DNA from: Dillenia suffruticosa
Lineage: Eukaryota; Streptophyta; Magnoliopsida; Dilleniales; Dilleniaceae
Length of the DNA: 64,000 nucleotides
Assembly (NCBI GenBank): GCA_033439265.1
Contig: JAVTVX010000008.1
Location: 2,108,001 to 2,172,000 of the forward strand
Reading direction: 5' to 3'
Shown piece by piece: positions 49,274 to 61,363 of the stretch (within the stretch, counting starts at the first letter, position 1; every line of letters starts with the position of its first letter). The notes beneath the pieces are model-generated. The model saw nothing but the letters and a program-made list of their open reading frames with translations, did not search any database and had not been told where the DNA came from. The position numbers and the translations under genes were made by a program.

Positions 49274-49865
49274 TTCAACCATTATTTTTTTTTTTTTTTG
49301 GTGGAATACAAGAGAAGGCCCAAGGGCCCAAGACACAAACCAACAAGGATTAATCCGTGGAGGGGAGGCTCCCTGCCTGAGTATCCCCTTCGCCAGCTTC
49401 CCCCACGCACTCCCTAAGAAGCAGTATCGAGGAGTGGGGCTGGCTATCCAGAATAACCCTCCTTTCTTCCGCATGGGCTCCCAACTTGGCTGGGTGGTCT
49501 GCATACCTGTTAGTTTCGCGAGGGACATAATTCACTGCTGGCATCCCCAGCTCCAGCATCAGGCTTCTACACTCCTCTACAATGAGCTTCAAGGGGTGCT
49601 CGTTGCCAACTCCCTCATTCACTAGCTGCACAAGATGGAGGCGGTCTGTCTTAGCTTCTTTTTTTTTTTTTTTTTTTTTTGGTTACACAAGAATTCGAAC
49701 TTGGAATCACCAGGTTGGGAGAAAGGGGTTGTGATCACTAGACTGTCCCCGAAGACAGTCTATCTTAGCTTCCAGCCTTCCTAACTCAAGCCTGCTGGCA
49801 ATCCGCAGCCCTTCTCTCAAACCCCAAGCTTTTGGGACATCAACCTTTCCAATATTCAGCCATTA
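49274..49865 (-). mobile_element. L1-type LINE 3' fragment with target-site duplication, split by a SINE
   Basis: The minus strand encodes the end of a LINE RNase H domain: LREGLRIASRLELGRLEAK, then VQLVNEGVGNEHPLKLIVEE and ETNRYADHPAKLG. This is the same domain as in the L1 at the right edge of the window. The A tail is the T run at 49285-49301. Repeats TTCAACCATTA (49274-49284) and TTCAGCCATTA (49855-49865) flank the fragment and match at 10 of 11 positions. A second element interrupts it at 49659-49758. Strongly 5'-truncated, not functional. Confidence 0.8.
49645..49772 (-). mobile_element. Short SINE (family C) nested in the L1 fragment
   Basis: A 100-bp insert (49659-49758) with a 22-base A tail, seen as T residues on the plus strand. 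Its tRNA-like head has GACAGTCTAGTGATCACAAC and the box-B-like AAGTTCGAATTC. It is flanked by a 14-bp duplication of L1 coding sequence, 49645-49658 and 49759-49772, matching at 13 of 14 positions. Removing the insert restores continuity of the RNase H homology. Confidence 0.8.
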
Positions 49866-50456
49866 AACTTTTGTTTCACCAGATAAATCCATCAAAGAAA
49901 AGCAAGAGTCACTACTAATCAATTGGCTGCCCTTTCACATTATCCCTCCCAATACAATTTTAGAGAGGATTTCATACATACACCATCTCGGTAGTCCATC
50001 TGCACCCAAAAAAAAAAAATCTCGGCAGTCCATTCCTCCTCATTATCAAAAGTTGGTCTAAATGAAGGCAAAAAGAGGGAGAATAAAAGAATAAGAGTAA
50101 TATATAAAACAAGAGGCCAAAAAAAGAATAAATTGTATTGCAGATCAGCTAGAACATCCCACTTACCCTAAGCAATAAAAGTTAAGCAAGAGAGAGTACA
50201 GCAAATTTGAATAAACAACATAACCAGAAGATCAGGATCCTACCAATTGTGGAAGAAGCTCAAAAACATTGATCGTTCAAGAGAATTTACAGTGTCAACA
50301 AGGAACAACATCAACAGCATTTGTTCCGTTTGCTTTGGGAGCCTGGACCGGGAGGATCCATAGTATATATACAACTAACACAAGGATTTTGACACCAGCT
50401 TAATATGCACAATGTAAGAAAACAAAAACAGCATGAGAAGGTGATCCTAGGTGATT
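49866..50456. other. 3' flank of the BTB gene
   Basis: Probable 3' untranslated region of the minus-strand BTB gene from about 50456 down to about 50200. The rest is unassigned. Confidence 0.4.
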
Positions 50457-53400
50457 CTAGCTGAGATCACCAGCTTGAGGTGGTCGAGTTGCACGGCGGA
50501 ACCAAGTGTTGAATGCAGTGACCAAGTGAGGACAGTCTTCTACATTTCTGGTTGAGAAGCTCAAGCACTGTTTCAGTAATTCCTGTGAATCTGACATGGG
50601 CAACGTGGATATAATTTGCAGAAATGTTTGCTCGAGCTCTAGAGACACAGATTTATGAGCTGATATCATTGGCGGGATAATGTCCTTGCATGCAATCAGC
50701 ACCGGGAGCCAATCTTTCACAAGCTTTATCCTTACCTGGAAAGAAGAAAATTTGGAGATAGTAGTTAATTAATGACCCATGTAAAGAACAGAAAAACTGC
50801 AGGATGAGGGTGTTCAATCATTTTCAACCATCTCAAAACTAATGCATTATGCAAGAGATATGCTGTAGCACAAAATGCTTATACAGAATATAGGCATAAG
50901 AAAATAGCAAAGCAAAAGATTTGACAAGGTTCTGAAAATGCAAACTATACATGAGCTTTAAAAAAGTCATGGAAACAAAGCTGGTTGCTCCACTTACCTA
51001 CTCTGAACTTGTGAAGTATACACGGCAGTAGAAATAAGTGCATGTATGTGTATTGATGGAATTGATTTAGACAAATCATTGTAAGATCGTATCTCTACAT
51101 CTTAGCTACTTGCAGAAAACATAAGCCAAAATGCTCTCTGTTTTTATTGTTGCAGCACACAAAGGTAAGGTAGGCACATTAAAAAGAAGGATTATAAATT
51201 TTTAAAATCATACAATTTGAATAACATTCTTTAAACAAAAGCTTCCAGTGAAGGCTACTAAACAGAACGGCATATTTCAAGTTCAAGCACAACAAAGAGA
51301 ACCAGGGTTACAGGACCAATGACATCAAATGCCTAACTACATCAGTATGATAATCAAAATACTACTCATATCCAAGCACACAAAAAGTGAATAGATGTAA
51401 ATAATATTAGAAACAAGATCAATGTCTTAAGGTAATTCCAGAGGTATTGAAACAGCATCTGAAGAAAATAATGAAAAATCAATATTACAAAGAAAGCCAT
51501 GCTGATGAATGTCATAAACTAACATCTCAGGGTTCCAATTACATTCCAAAGGTATAGCAAGACAGAGCCAGATATAATGCTCAAATGAAGAAAAATAAGA
51601 ATATGAAATGCATTTGAAAAACAGACGTATAATTATAATTCAATTTTGAGCAAGAGAAACACGCTCTAGAGGGCAACATCAAGCTTTGCATATTTTAACC
51701 ATCTAGGTTAACTTTTGGTTTAGACAATATATATCGCTAATTGGTCCAGATTTCTAGAAATTGTAACTGGAAAATTTGCTCACTTCTCAAGCAAATGGTT
51801 CCCAAAAGGGATAACAATGAATCACCATAATAACCCAAGCCAGGACTTGTTAGAATACTACAATCACATGAGACTCCAGGTGCAATTCTCTAATTCAACT
51901 ACTCTGCCCTAATCCTAACATTTTTATCAATGTTCCCACTTTTCTTGATAGACGCTAAGTAATGAAAATCTCACTTTTAGTCATCTCTGGCATTTCAATT
52001 TTCACGAAGTCTCCATCTAGAGAATTACTTACAACTAAAATTTTCATCCTATGTACTCTACTTTAGTTATACTAATTTGAAAACCTTTTAATTTGCATTC
52101 CTCAATTTTTGTAGCTTCTTATCCACATCTTGCTTGTTTTCATCAATCAATACAATATCATATACAAAGAACATGCATCAATAAATTCTTCCTAAATATC
52201 ACTCCTAAGATTTTTCATAACTAATGCAAATATATAATGACTTGGTAATAATTCTTGGTGGACGTTTATGGTGATCAGAATATTCTCTTTTAGACATCTT
52301 TTAAAAGATTAACCTGTGTATCAGTGACGGTTTGAAGAGGTTGCGTTTATGTCAATAGCAATCAAGTAGAAAAAATCCCTTAGGCAACTACAACCAACTA
52401 GTAGTGAAAAGCAAATGGTACCAAATAAATGATAGTTAACTGCTCATTTTATGAGCTTTCATTTGTCATTTCTTCAACGGGTAGCATCCAAACATAAAAC
52501 CCATATAAGATATAATAGAAATAACTTTTGAATGACTGCGAACAGTTGGAACAGCTAGCATTCAAGTCACAGCAATCTAGAACAGCTAATTTGCAATATA
52601 ACAGCAAGTACCTGCTTTGCAGCCAAGATGGACCCAACAGCAACAGCATTTGCAAGCTTACAAGTGCAGCGAAGCACAACAGTCGGAAGCCCAGGAACAA
52701 TATTCTTCCAGGCATCATCCTTAAAAGTCCTCTGCAAATCTGCAGTTAATGATGCCTGATCACTCCATTCCTTAACTGCCGTATCCGCCACTCTCAACTC
52801 AATCATTCTCTCAATCAACCACAACAAATGCTTCCCATTCGTCATCGCTGTATGCAAATGCAACCTCTGCATCGCCTCCATTTCATTATGATCCCCTCTA
52901 AAGTCAGGACTCGAATACTCCTCCAATGACTCCTTCACAACCTTCAAACTACTCCCAAATGCCCTATCCAAAACCCTCCTTGCAGACTCCCTCGACGAAA
53001 ATTCTCTCAGTAGCTTCGCCACAAACGCCTTCATCGATGCCATGTGCTGATTGTTCTGATAATTGTTAATTGCCGCCAAAATCAATCCATACAGCATTTC
53101 CTCATTTGAATTCACATTCTCCGGTAAAACCCTAGCCAATAACTCCTTGCTCTCCTCATCTCTTAACAACGGAATCAAACCTAAAACCCTAATTTCTTCT
53201 TCTTCACTCCACGGCACGCATTCCAGAAACTTGACACAAGATTGCACACAATCCTCATAAAGAAATTCAAGAGCAACAGGCAAGATTGAAAGAGCACTAG
53301 ATACACTATCAATTGCACTATCAAAATCACTCGAATACAGAAGCTGGAGAACACGAATATACGTACTGATCGAGCTACCTGAACCATTGCATATGCCGAA

Positions 53401-53748
53401 TTTCAGGCGATAGACTTGATCGGTGACTCGATCTCGATCCTTTTGCCATCGATCGGATAAGAGAGTTGCGAAGTACTTGCATTTGCGAAGAGCGTGTGAG
53501 TGGAGATGAATGTGGAGATCTTCGATTTGATCGAAGGGCTCCGACTGGAAAGGAGAGGGAGATAGGAAAAGGCGGAGGAGAACGTCGGCGGTAGAGGAGT
53601 CGTTGAATCCGCCAGGAGATGGCGGAGGAAGAAGGGGAGTGTTTGGGTTTGGGTTAGGATTAGGGCTTGAGTCGTCGGTCAAGTTGAGGGAAGAGAGACG
53701 ACTGCTGCTTCCAATACGCTGTCGTTTTTTAGGATTTCCGACTAGCAT
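50457..53748 (-). CDS. BTB/POZ domain protein (At1g63850/At5g60050-like)
   Basis: Putative substrate adaptor for CUL3 ubiquitin ligases; plant-specific BTB subgroup with an extended C-terminus. Minus-strand exons 52612-53748 and 50457-50735 join in phase 0 over a 1.88-kb intron to give 471 aa. The start encodes MLVGNPKKRQRIGSSSRLSS, a basic, nuclear-signal-like patch, followed by a low-complexity NPNPNPN/proline stretch. The BTB core spans about residues 50-165 (STADVLLRLFL, HIHLHSHALRKCKYFATLLS, then a segment with YIRVLQLLYSSDFD). The C-terminal region is helical, with NGKHLLWLIERMIELRVAD and, in exon 2, a conserved WLPVLIACKDIIPPM. Exact orthologue not determined. The intron contains a decayed RTE LINE. 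The leader on the minus strand has three imperfect copies of a GA-rich repeat. Confidence 0.88.
51885..52270 (-). pseudogene. RTE-type LINE fragment in the BTB intron
   Basis: The minus strand carries a decayed reverse transcriptase core: DIVLIDENKQDVDKKLQKLR (a FADD-like box with the first residues altered), followed by frameshifted sequence and SGNIDKNVRIRAE, which corresponds to the GDIDEDV-type motif of plant RTE LINEs. Many stops; not functional. Same orientation as the host gene, as with the AP3S intron element. Confidence 0.65.
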
Positions 53749-53759
53749 CTGGATTCAGA

Positions 53760-53925
53760 AATGGAGAGAGAGAGAGAGAGAGATTTTCGAAGCAGAAGAT
53801 TGAGAGGTTTTGAGGGCGGAGAGAGAGAGAGAGAGATTTTTGAAGCGGAAGATTGAGAGGATTTTTGGGGGGGGAGATATTAGAAGTGGAAGATTGATAG
53901 AATTTGTAGGGAGGAGGGGAGAGAG
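53760..53925. repeat. Three imperfect repeats in the BTB leader/promoter
   Basis: A unit of about 50-57 bp, with a GAGAGA run, then GAAGCRGAAGATTGAGAGG and a G-rich end, occurs near 53762, 53819 and, more diverged (GAAGTGGAAGATTGATAGA), near 53873. It lies directly upstream of the minus-strand start codon, so it is probably transcribed in the 5' untranslated region. Confidence 0.7.
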
Positions 53926-54477
53926 GAGAAAGAGATTGATGATTCAGAGATCTTATCGTGCTGATGAAGACATGCCTGATAGGAAACCGACATTAACACG
54001 TGTCTTCATCTCAACCAGAGACAGCCCTCTTTTAAAAATGTGGGATAGTCTTAATGTTTGTAAATTATTAAACCAGGCCCATAAGGACTCAGTTGTGTTA
54101 ACGCTTATCCCTTTGGTAGGATAGATTTTTTTTTTTAAATTTTTTTTTCTGTTGTTTTAATCTTAATTATTTTATCATGATTTTTTGATATATAGAAATA
54201 AATCATTAGAAAAATATAAAATATATCACTTTGCATATATATATATATATATATATAATCATAATCAAGAAAAAGAAAAAGAAGTCCTTATGATTGATAC
54301 TAATTTAAGTAATTTTTAAAAGAAAAAGATGTAAAATATAATTAAGAGTAATAATAATTTTGGTACCAATTTAAAATGCATTCATAATAATGAAAAAAAA
54401 ACACTAGTTGATCCACTAATATATTTTAAATAAGATTTCGATTTTGATTTTTGTGTATGGCAAAGGAGATGTCAGAA
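53926..54477. other. Upstream flank of the BTB gene
   Basis: No gene. A TA run lies at about 54236-54257. Confidence 0.5.
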
Positions 54478-55066
54478 AAATTTTTTCCTTTAAGAATTAA
54501 GTTGGTTCGAATCAAATTTAATTGAATTCAAAATGATTACCGAATTTAGATACTTTATATAAAAAGTGATAATTATAGAAAGCAAAATATCATGTTACAT
54601 ATATATATACACACACATATATATAATCTATCACATTTATTTAAAAAATAAAAAATGATTTAATTACCTACCCTTAAGCCTCATTAACAAAATGTAACTT
54701 TTATTTGTAAATTATCAACAAATTAATAAACTAAAATATTTATTCAATTATTTTTTCATTTTTCCAAAAAAAAAATCAAAACTAGAAATAACCCATGTAA
54801 CATTTTCTGATTATTTTGTTTCCAATTAAACTTCTTGATTCTATGATTAGTTTTAGATCGGTTCAGAACTTTTTTTAAAAAATAAATTATCAGTATCCAA
54901 TAATCATATTGAATCTAATAAAATTTGATTCAAGTGAGGTTGAATAGTTACGAGACAAATCTTTTCAACCATCTATCTTATTTATATACAAAATTTAGAT
55001 TCAGAATCTTACTTAATTAATGAATATCAGTACTCGATTATTAAATCGACTAAACGTCGACATTGA
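54478..55066. mobile_element. Two family A SINEs facing each other
   Basis: A plus-oriented, 5'-shortened copy (about 54478-54585, with GGTTCGAATCAAATTTAATT and ATGATTACCGAATTTAGATA) and a nearly complete minus-oriented copy (54870-55066, with TTATCAGTATCCAATAATCA and ending GATTATTAAATCGACTAAAC) are separated by about 285 bp. Tails point towards each other, as in the pair at 15.1-15.4 kb. Confidence 0.55.
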
Positions 55067-55476
55067 TTCAAAATTTTGAACAAGTCTACTTATGTCATTT
55101 AATAAAGAAGACATAGTGTAAATTACGAAAAAATATTTTAATTAACAAATGTAGGTCAAGAGTTTCTATTTTCAAAATTTGATAAATGGGAAAATATGGG
55201 TAACTATTATAGAAATAGGTAATGTAGATGAGGTTATCAAGGAATAAAAAATAAATGATTTGGTGCCATTTAGGATAATGTGGGAGCCAAGCCGGGGAAC
55301 AACACTTCACCCTTCCGATGAACAAGGAAAGCACTATAAAATCCATACACTAGGTTTTTAAGAAAATAATTTAATAATCACAATCTCCTTCTTTTAATTA
55401 CGTAATTCTGGATTCAAATACCATATAATCAAAAATAAAATTCATACACCAGGCGGGGTTGATATCAAAAAAAAAA

Positions 55477-55779
55477 ATGGCTTTAAGAAACCTTCAATTG
55501 TTTTCACTTCTTTTGGTTGCTCCTCTTCATTGTCCATGCTAATGGTATCTCTCTCTCTCTCTCTCTCTCTCTCTAAAGCATATTCGGATGATGAAAATTT
55601 AATTTTATTGGGTAGGTGAGGATCCCAAAAGTGATTGTGATTTTGTAGGGCAATGCAAAACCTATGCTGATTGTAACAAGCAATGTCTGGATAAAGAGCA
55701 TAAACCTAGCCCAGGAATTTGTGTTCCTAACCCCAATTTGAAGGGCTTAACCTGCTGTTGTATTATCGCTCGCAGATGA
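55477..55779 (+). pseudogene. Defensin-like (DEFL) gene with frameshift in signal peptide
   Basis: Two exons in the classic plant DEFL layout: signal peptide exon 55477-55544 and mature-peptide exon 55616-55779, with a 71-nt intron rich in TC repeats. The mature part has eight cysteines in the order C-x5-C-x5-C-x3-C-x11-C-x10-CCC, which fits secreted defensin-like peptides. The acceptor and phase join correctly to the last residues of the signal peptide (hydrophobic, ending HAN). However, that stretch is one base out of frame with the only suitable ATG at 55477, whose own frame stops at 55540-55542. Either a recent one-base insertion has inactivated the gene or the base is a sequencing error. 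Target and expression unknown. Confidence 0.7.
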
Positions 55780-57119
55780 AGAAAATGCACTTGATTTTGT
55801 TTTATTTATCAGTATGTATGTAATGCTTCCTTATTTTAAACGAATACTCTCTTTTTCTCTCTTATCTCATAATACACACTCTCTCTCTTAATTTTTATCG
55901 ATTGATATTTGAATTTCATCCGATTAATTGATCCGAATACTGTAAAATTCATTAAAAGATTAACTTTTTTAAATTTCATTTCTCTATTTTTATTATTCGA
56001 ATATGATATTATAATTAAAAAAAAATATAATATCTTATCGTTATATTTATAAAAATTTGATTTTATAACATTTTATAAATTTTAAATTGTAACGTCTCAT
56101 GAAACAGTGAAAATGAGCACCAGAACAGGGGGTCGAGTTAACATATACATCTCTTGTTACATATTCTTTAATGACAACATTCTAAAGACAAGTACATTAG
56201 CAGTTGGGCAAATCTCAGCTATGCATGAGGACTAAACCGTAAATTGTTGAATCTCAGTTATGTATAAGGATTATGCTGTAAATTATTGTTGTTGTTGTTG
56301 TTATTCCTAACGTGAGCAAACCATGATTGGGGAGTTTTTACATTTGTTTTAATTCTCGACGTGGCAACTAATTATTTGGTTGAAGGCAAAAGAAGTGCTT
56401 TTCCCATGGAAGTGTTTTTCATATTTGATATGCACTTGATGATCTAAATTGATATTTGATCAAGCGCCAAGGAGGTGACCAAAGAGGAAGCTATTAAGAA
56501 TACTTGGGAACATTTGGTTCATTTCCGAAAATCAAAATTAAGTTTGAAATCAAAATTTTTAAAATTGAGTTTTAAAAATATTTTATTTGAGTTTCAGAAT
56601 TCTTGAGTTTTATTTTTAAATATTATTTTTATTCAATTAATACAAATAAACATGTGAATTTGAATCTGATTTTTAATGGGTTAGGATTCTGGAATGAATC
56701 GAAGAAAGAGGAATAGAGAGAGAAAGAGAGAGCTGCTTGTGAGGGTGGGTAGTCCCAAATATCACCCAAAAGGGTTTGTTCTTGTTTGGTCCTTAGCATT
56801 ATCCGATGATAAGTAAACTTATATATATATTTGGTATGATAGTCTCGTGGTAAATTTATCCATTATTGAATCTCAGCTCGAGAACTCGAACCAAAAGAAA
56901 AATAGAATTATTTTATAAAATAATAATTCGTTTAACTAAAAAAATAAACATAAATTACTGAAATAATAAAATATGATATGAGATGTGATATTGAGAATAA
57001 AAATAAAAATTTGTTTTACGCCCATGAAAATTATTATTAAAACGGCGGCGTTTTGATTCATTATCTAAGTCGGTTAAAATCAGGAAACATCCGTCCCGGG
57101 GGAAATCTGAAGTTCTGAA
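55780..57119. other. Intergenic, with a 39-bp tandem duplication
   Basis: No gene. A 39-bp unit starting AATCTCAG is present twice (56211-56249, 56250-56288), with several differences, and runs into a short TTG repeat at about 56284-56301. Other parts are AT-rich with SINE-like words near 55905-56000 and 56850-56900. Confidence 0.5.
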
Positions 57120-57400
57120 ATGCCATTTCTTGATCAGAGAATCGGAGCGATTGCAGCGAGTAATGTATTCTCTTCAATCTTCGCATCAGGTTTCGACAAT
57201 GAGATCATTTCTTCGAACGAATCTCTTCGAAATCATCCGATCACATTCAAGAAAGCCTCTCACATTTTTGTAAATTACACGGCAGCCCTAAGGTCGAACC
57301 AAACCCTAAGGTTTCGAGATCCAAGGAAAACGTCGAAGATTACAACTCGGTGATGAAGAGGTTGTTGAGGAATCCATACGAACACCACCACGACCTAGGT
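57120..57400 (+). pseudogene. Isolated first-exon-like fragment of phosphoglucan phosphatase LSF2
   Basis: In one frame the sequence encodes KVSRSKENVEDYNSVMKRLL, then RNPYEHHHDLG, and then meets a donor-like AG|GTTTGT at 57374. This matches the segment of plant LSF2 (plastid glucan phosphatase) just before its catalytic domain. The ATG at 57120 begins a serine-rich, transit-peptide-like sequence in a different frame, and the LSF2-like frame has a stop at 57200-57202. A tiny 62-nt intron (57190-57251) would reconcile the frames but is short for a plant. I find no catalytic exon (no HCxxGxxR-type motif) before the window ends, so this looks like a truncated, frameshifted copy. A very long first intron running past the edge cannot be excluded. 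Confidence 0.6.
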
Positions 57401-58900
57401 TTGTTTCTTTGAAACATCTTCAATTCTTATTTTCCTGTGTTATTAGGGTTTCCGTGTGCCTCCCTTTTCCCTTTACCTCAATGAGAATCCCAGTCAAGAT
57501 TCGTTACCAATGGCATAGAAATATTCTTAGGAACACTGGTTGTTTGGATTGTATTGCCCATAATACATAGCTTTTGAATGTTGGACCAAATACTTCTTTA
57601 ATCTCATACGATAATTCACTTTCTGAATCGTTCATATCCCTCCCTTCGACTTTCTACTTTTTTTTTTTTTTTTTACAATTGCATCTGGGTTTTATCTGAT
57701 TAATTCGATTCGAATATTATGAGATCCATTTTAGAAATTGACTCTCTTAAATTCTATTTATTGAGCATGTCATTAGTACACTGTTTTTATCAGAGTTCAG
57801 CAACTTAAGCAGCTAGGCTTGAAGGCTTGAATCTTGTATGAACTTTGCATAACTTAATAAAAGTAGTTATCAGACTTATTTCACTCCTAATTTTATTAGG
57901 GTGCATGCAGCACACTTTTGTTAGTTGCACCATTTTTATTTTGATGTACTCTTTAATATATTAAAAGTGAATGAATTGCCACAGAAATTTATATTTTTGG
58001 AGAGAAATATAATATGTATTATTGATTATAGTTTTGAGGAATGTACTTAATAAATTTTTATATAAAAATAATATTTGAATTAAAATTTTTAATTTATATA
58101 GATAAATCTGTTTTGAAAAAAATTTAGGACAACTACCCTTGTTCCCTCATTACGCCACTGTGGATAGCAAACCTTCCATTATTGAGGGCACAAAAGGAAG
58201 ATTACAATAGAAGCAGAAACTAGAGGATTGGACAAAATGGAAATGGAAATTGTAGATGGACCAAACTCCTAAGGGCATTGGTTCTATAAAAAGCTATGAA
58301 TTAGGGCCCCATAAGCTAGCATTTTTGCAATGGATACACAATGTGTCACTTTTTTTTCCGCCAACGATATCCAAAGTTATTTTTTAACTAATCTGATTTG
58401 TACGTTTATAGGAATTTTATTTAGGGAGATGATTCTGGTATAGTTTTTTTTATTCGTAAGTTTCGAATTTAAATTTGATTAAAAGATTTAATATTTGATT
58501 ATACTAAATCGACTATCTATTGACCGTATAATGTGTCCCTTGCACAAGAACAATGAAACAACCGCACATGTCCCTTTCTACTTTGGAAGGCATAGACATT
58601 GTCTCTTGGCTTTTATCTTTGTTCAAGGAAAGGTCAATCTCCATTTTTTTTCCTTATTTTCTTGGAAGGGTAGGGTTGGTTGGAGGTGGGTCACTTTTAT
58701 GAGGTTCAATTAGTAGTGTTTTTAAATTAAAGTTAAAATTTCATTAAAAAAATTAAGGATGTACAAGGAAAAAAAAATCATATTTCTAGGTAAAACTAAA
58801 ATTTAAATTAATATTATATTAATAAGTTTTTATTTATTAAAAAGCTTGTCTGAACTCAGCTCAATCTATAAAAAATGTACCTATACAAACTTTCTATCTT
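57401..58900. other. Intergenic
   Basis: No gene recognised, in particular no continuation of the LSF2 frame. T run near 57658-57674 and SINE-like words near 57690-57770 and 58410-58515. Confidence 0.5.
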
Positions 58901-58904
58901 ACAT

Positions 58905-61000
58905 TGAACTAGGGACTGGGCCGGTTCCGGCCCAGAAATTTATCCAGCTAGCATGTTTTAGTCCGGACCTGTAATCACCCGAGTGAACAGTAGCCCGGAA
59001 TTGGACTGACCCGCTACAGTAACCGGGCCTGTCTGATTCAAGGATTTCTGAAACCGGGAACTGGCCCAGAACAGTTCCAAAATTGGCACGGAACCAGCCC
59101 GGGCCTGAAATTGGCCCAGTCGGTTCCAATAGCTAGTTCCCTTTTATGTATTTTTTTAATTTTATCCCTTCCAATAGCAATAAAATAACTAATTCGAAGG
59201 ATATTTTAATTTATAAGATCAAAAAGTTTTTATATAAATAGACAATTCCTCATTTCCAAATCTCACAAAACAAAATCTCATATTCTCTCTTATAATCTTA
59301 TTCTTTCTACTACACTCTTTCAAAATTTCAACACAGTCCTCACCAAAAAAAAAAAAAAAAAAAATTCCACACAGTTACACATTTTCCAATTTCCTACAAC
59401 TCTCTCTCATTTTCATGTTCCAATTTCTTACTCTCTCACATTTAACACATTTTCATAATCTCCTACTAATCACACTACTTATAATATCTCTCAAGATTTA
59501 GTAAAATTTCAATATTGAAAGTTCAAATTTTCAAGATTTGGCTATAAACAATCGTAATCTCCTTCAACATTTTACTTTTTGCATCTTTACTTTTTTTTTT
59601 AGCATATTTGATTTATTCGCATTAATTTTTTTTCATATTTAAACTTTAATTAAAAAAATAATTGGAACATATTTTTCACAATTTTCTCAACAATCTCCTC
59701 TTCCCCATCTTCATTTTTCCAAGAGAATATTTCGAAACACAGATATTGATACTCTTTTTGAAGAAAATGAATATAGTAATACACAATTTAACACAACACG
59801 CATTAAAAAAGATGATTTATTGTATAAGATTGTTTTGTTAAAAATTACGAAGAGCAAAGAAAACTTGTAAAAATTTGTTATCAAAATTATAGATTTTTAA
59901 AGGGTTGAGGAGTGGGGACACTTAAGAAACACATTGTAAGATATCACTTCGATAAATTATTTTAAACTAGGCAAACACAAATCGTCATTAGGGGAAATGT
60001 CACAAATACATTTAGATATAACACGAAAGCCGAAAAAATAGGATAAATAAAATATATAGCACGTAAAGAGTTACCACTTAATATAGTTGAATATGGAGTT
60101 TTTGAGAAATATGTTAAAAAATATTTACAACCGAATTATAAAAAAAAATAAAAAATCAGGTAAGAGTAGGTCAGTAGACCAATTTCAAATCTTGAAAAAT
60201 GGTTTAATTACAAATTTTTTGAACACTAATTATAAATTTTCATTAATTTCGGATATTTGAAAAAAAAATGAATATAAAAAAATATTTTATTGTAATAACC
60301 TGATATTGGATTAATGATTCATAAATTTTAGTAAAAAGAATTTTAATTTTTCAATATTGAAAATTCTCTCGTTCCGGTGCTCACATAGTTAGAGTAATTA
60401 TGAATGTTATTCATGAATATGGTATTAGTGATAGAATTTTTCTTTCTCTTTTGATAATATATCAGTTAATACTAATATCTTAATACTTTAAAAACAATAT
60501 TAGATGGAACATTTTTCATAATAGGTGTGTATATCATATTTTAAATTTATATGTTAAAAATGGTTTACAAGCTGCAGAAGTAGTTTTACAACTCATTCAT
60601 TATTTAATCTATCAAATTAGAAATAAAATTTAAACGATTTAAATAAAAATGTGATACCATGTGCAATTCAACATATAATATGTTACGATATGTAATTTTT
60701 TTAAATGTTTTAATTGAATTTACTAATTATAATTATGGATATAGTTTTATTGATAATATCGTTTTTTATTTTGTTAATATACTAATTCTATTATTAGAAA
60801 TTTTTTATACATGTACAAAATTTATTTTTCAAAATTTATTATCCAACAACTCATTTAATTTTATCTGATCTTTATAAAATTTGTTTCGTAATTAATTAAT
60901 TTGAAAATAAAAATAAGTTTAGTGACATTGTTCAACTAATAAAAACAAATTTTTTAAAATATTATGAAAAATTTTCTATTTTGTATTTAGTGACAAGTGT
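58905..61000 (+). pseudogene. Decayed hAT-superfamily transposon
   Basis: A GC-rich 250-bp stretch (58905-59150) full of CCGG and GGCC words resembles the subterminal region of plant hAT elements and precedes AT-rich sequence. From about 59900 the plus strand carries pieces of a hAT transposase in changing frames: NTKAEKIG and KELPLNIVEYGVFEKYVKKY, later GLQAAE, and best of all CNSTYNMLRYVIFLNVLIEF (within 60659-60868), which matches the RWNSTYNML block. Dense stops and strong AT bias show long decay. Terminal inverted repeats and the 8-bp target duplication could not be established, so both ends are approximate. Confidence 0.7.
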
Positions 61001-61363
61001 TTTAAATTTACGTGTAAAATTTGAAGGTATAATAGTTTTCTAACGTTAATATATATTAACTAATAATTTTTAAAATAAAAAATATCACATATTTTACAAA
61101 TCATATTTATATTGTACGAAAATAAACATAATAATAGAAGTGATAGTGACGTAAACAACAGTAATAATAGTTTAATGGCTCGTTCATCTTTATTTTTATT
61201 TAATTATTTACATATGTCAGAAAAATAAAACAAAAAATTTTCTCGTCATCCCTAAATAAATTAATTTTATAAAATCCCAATGCAAAAAGGCTGACCTCTA
61301 GTACTTTTAACTCCATCTCCATAGGTTGGTCTGAGATGAGCACCGGCAGCGTTATTATGACGT
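61001..61363. other. Unassigned AT-rich DNA
   Basis: Nothing recognisable; it may be the 3' part of the hAT remnant. Confidence 0.4.
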
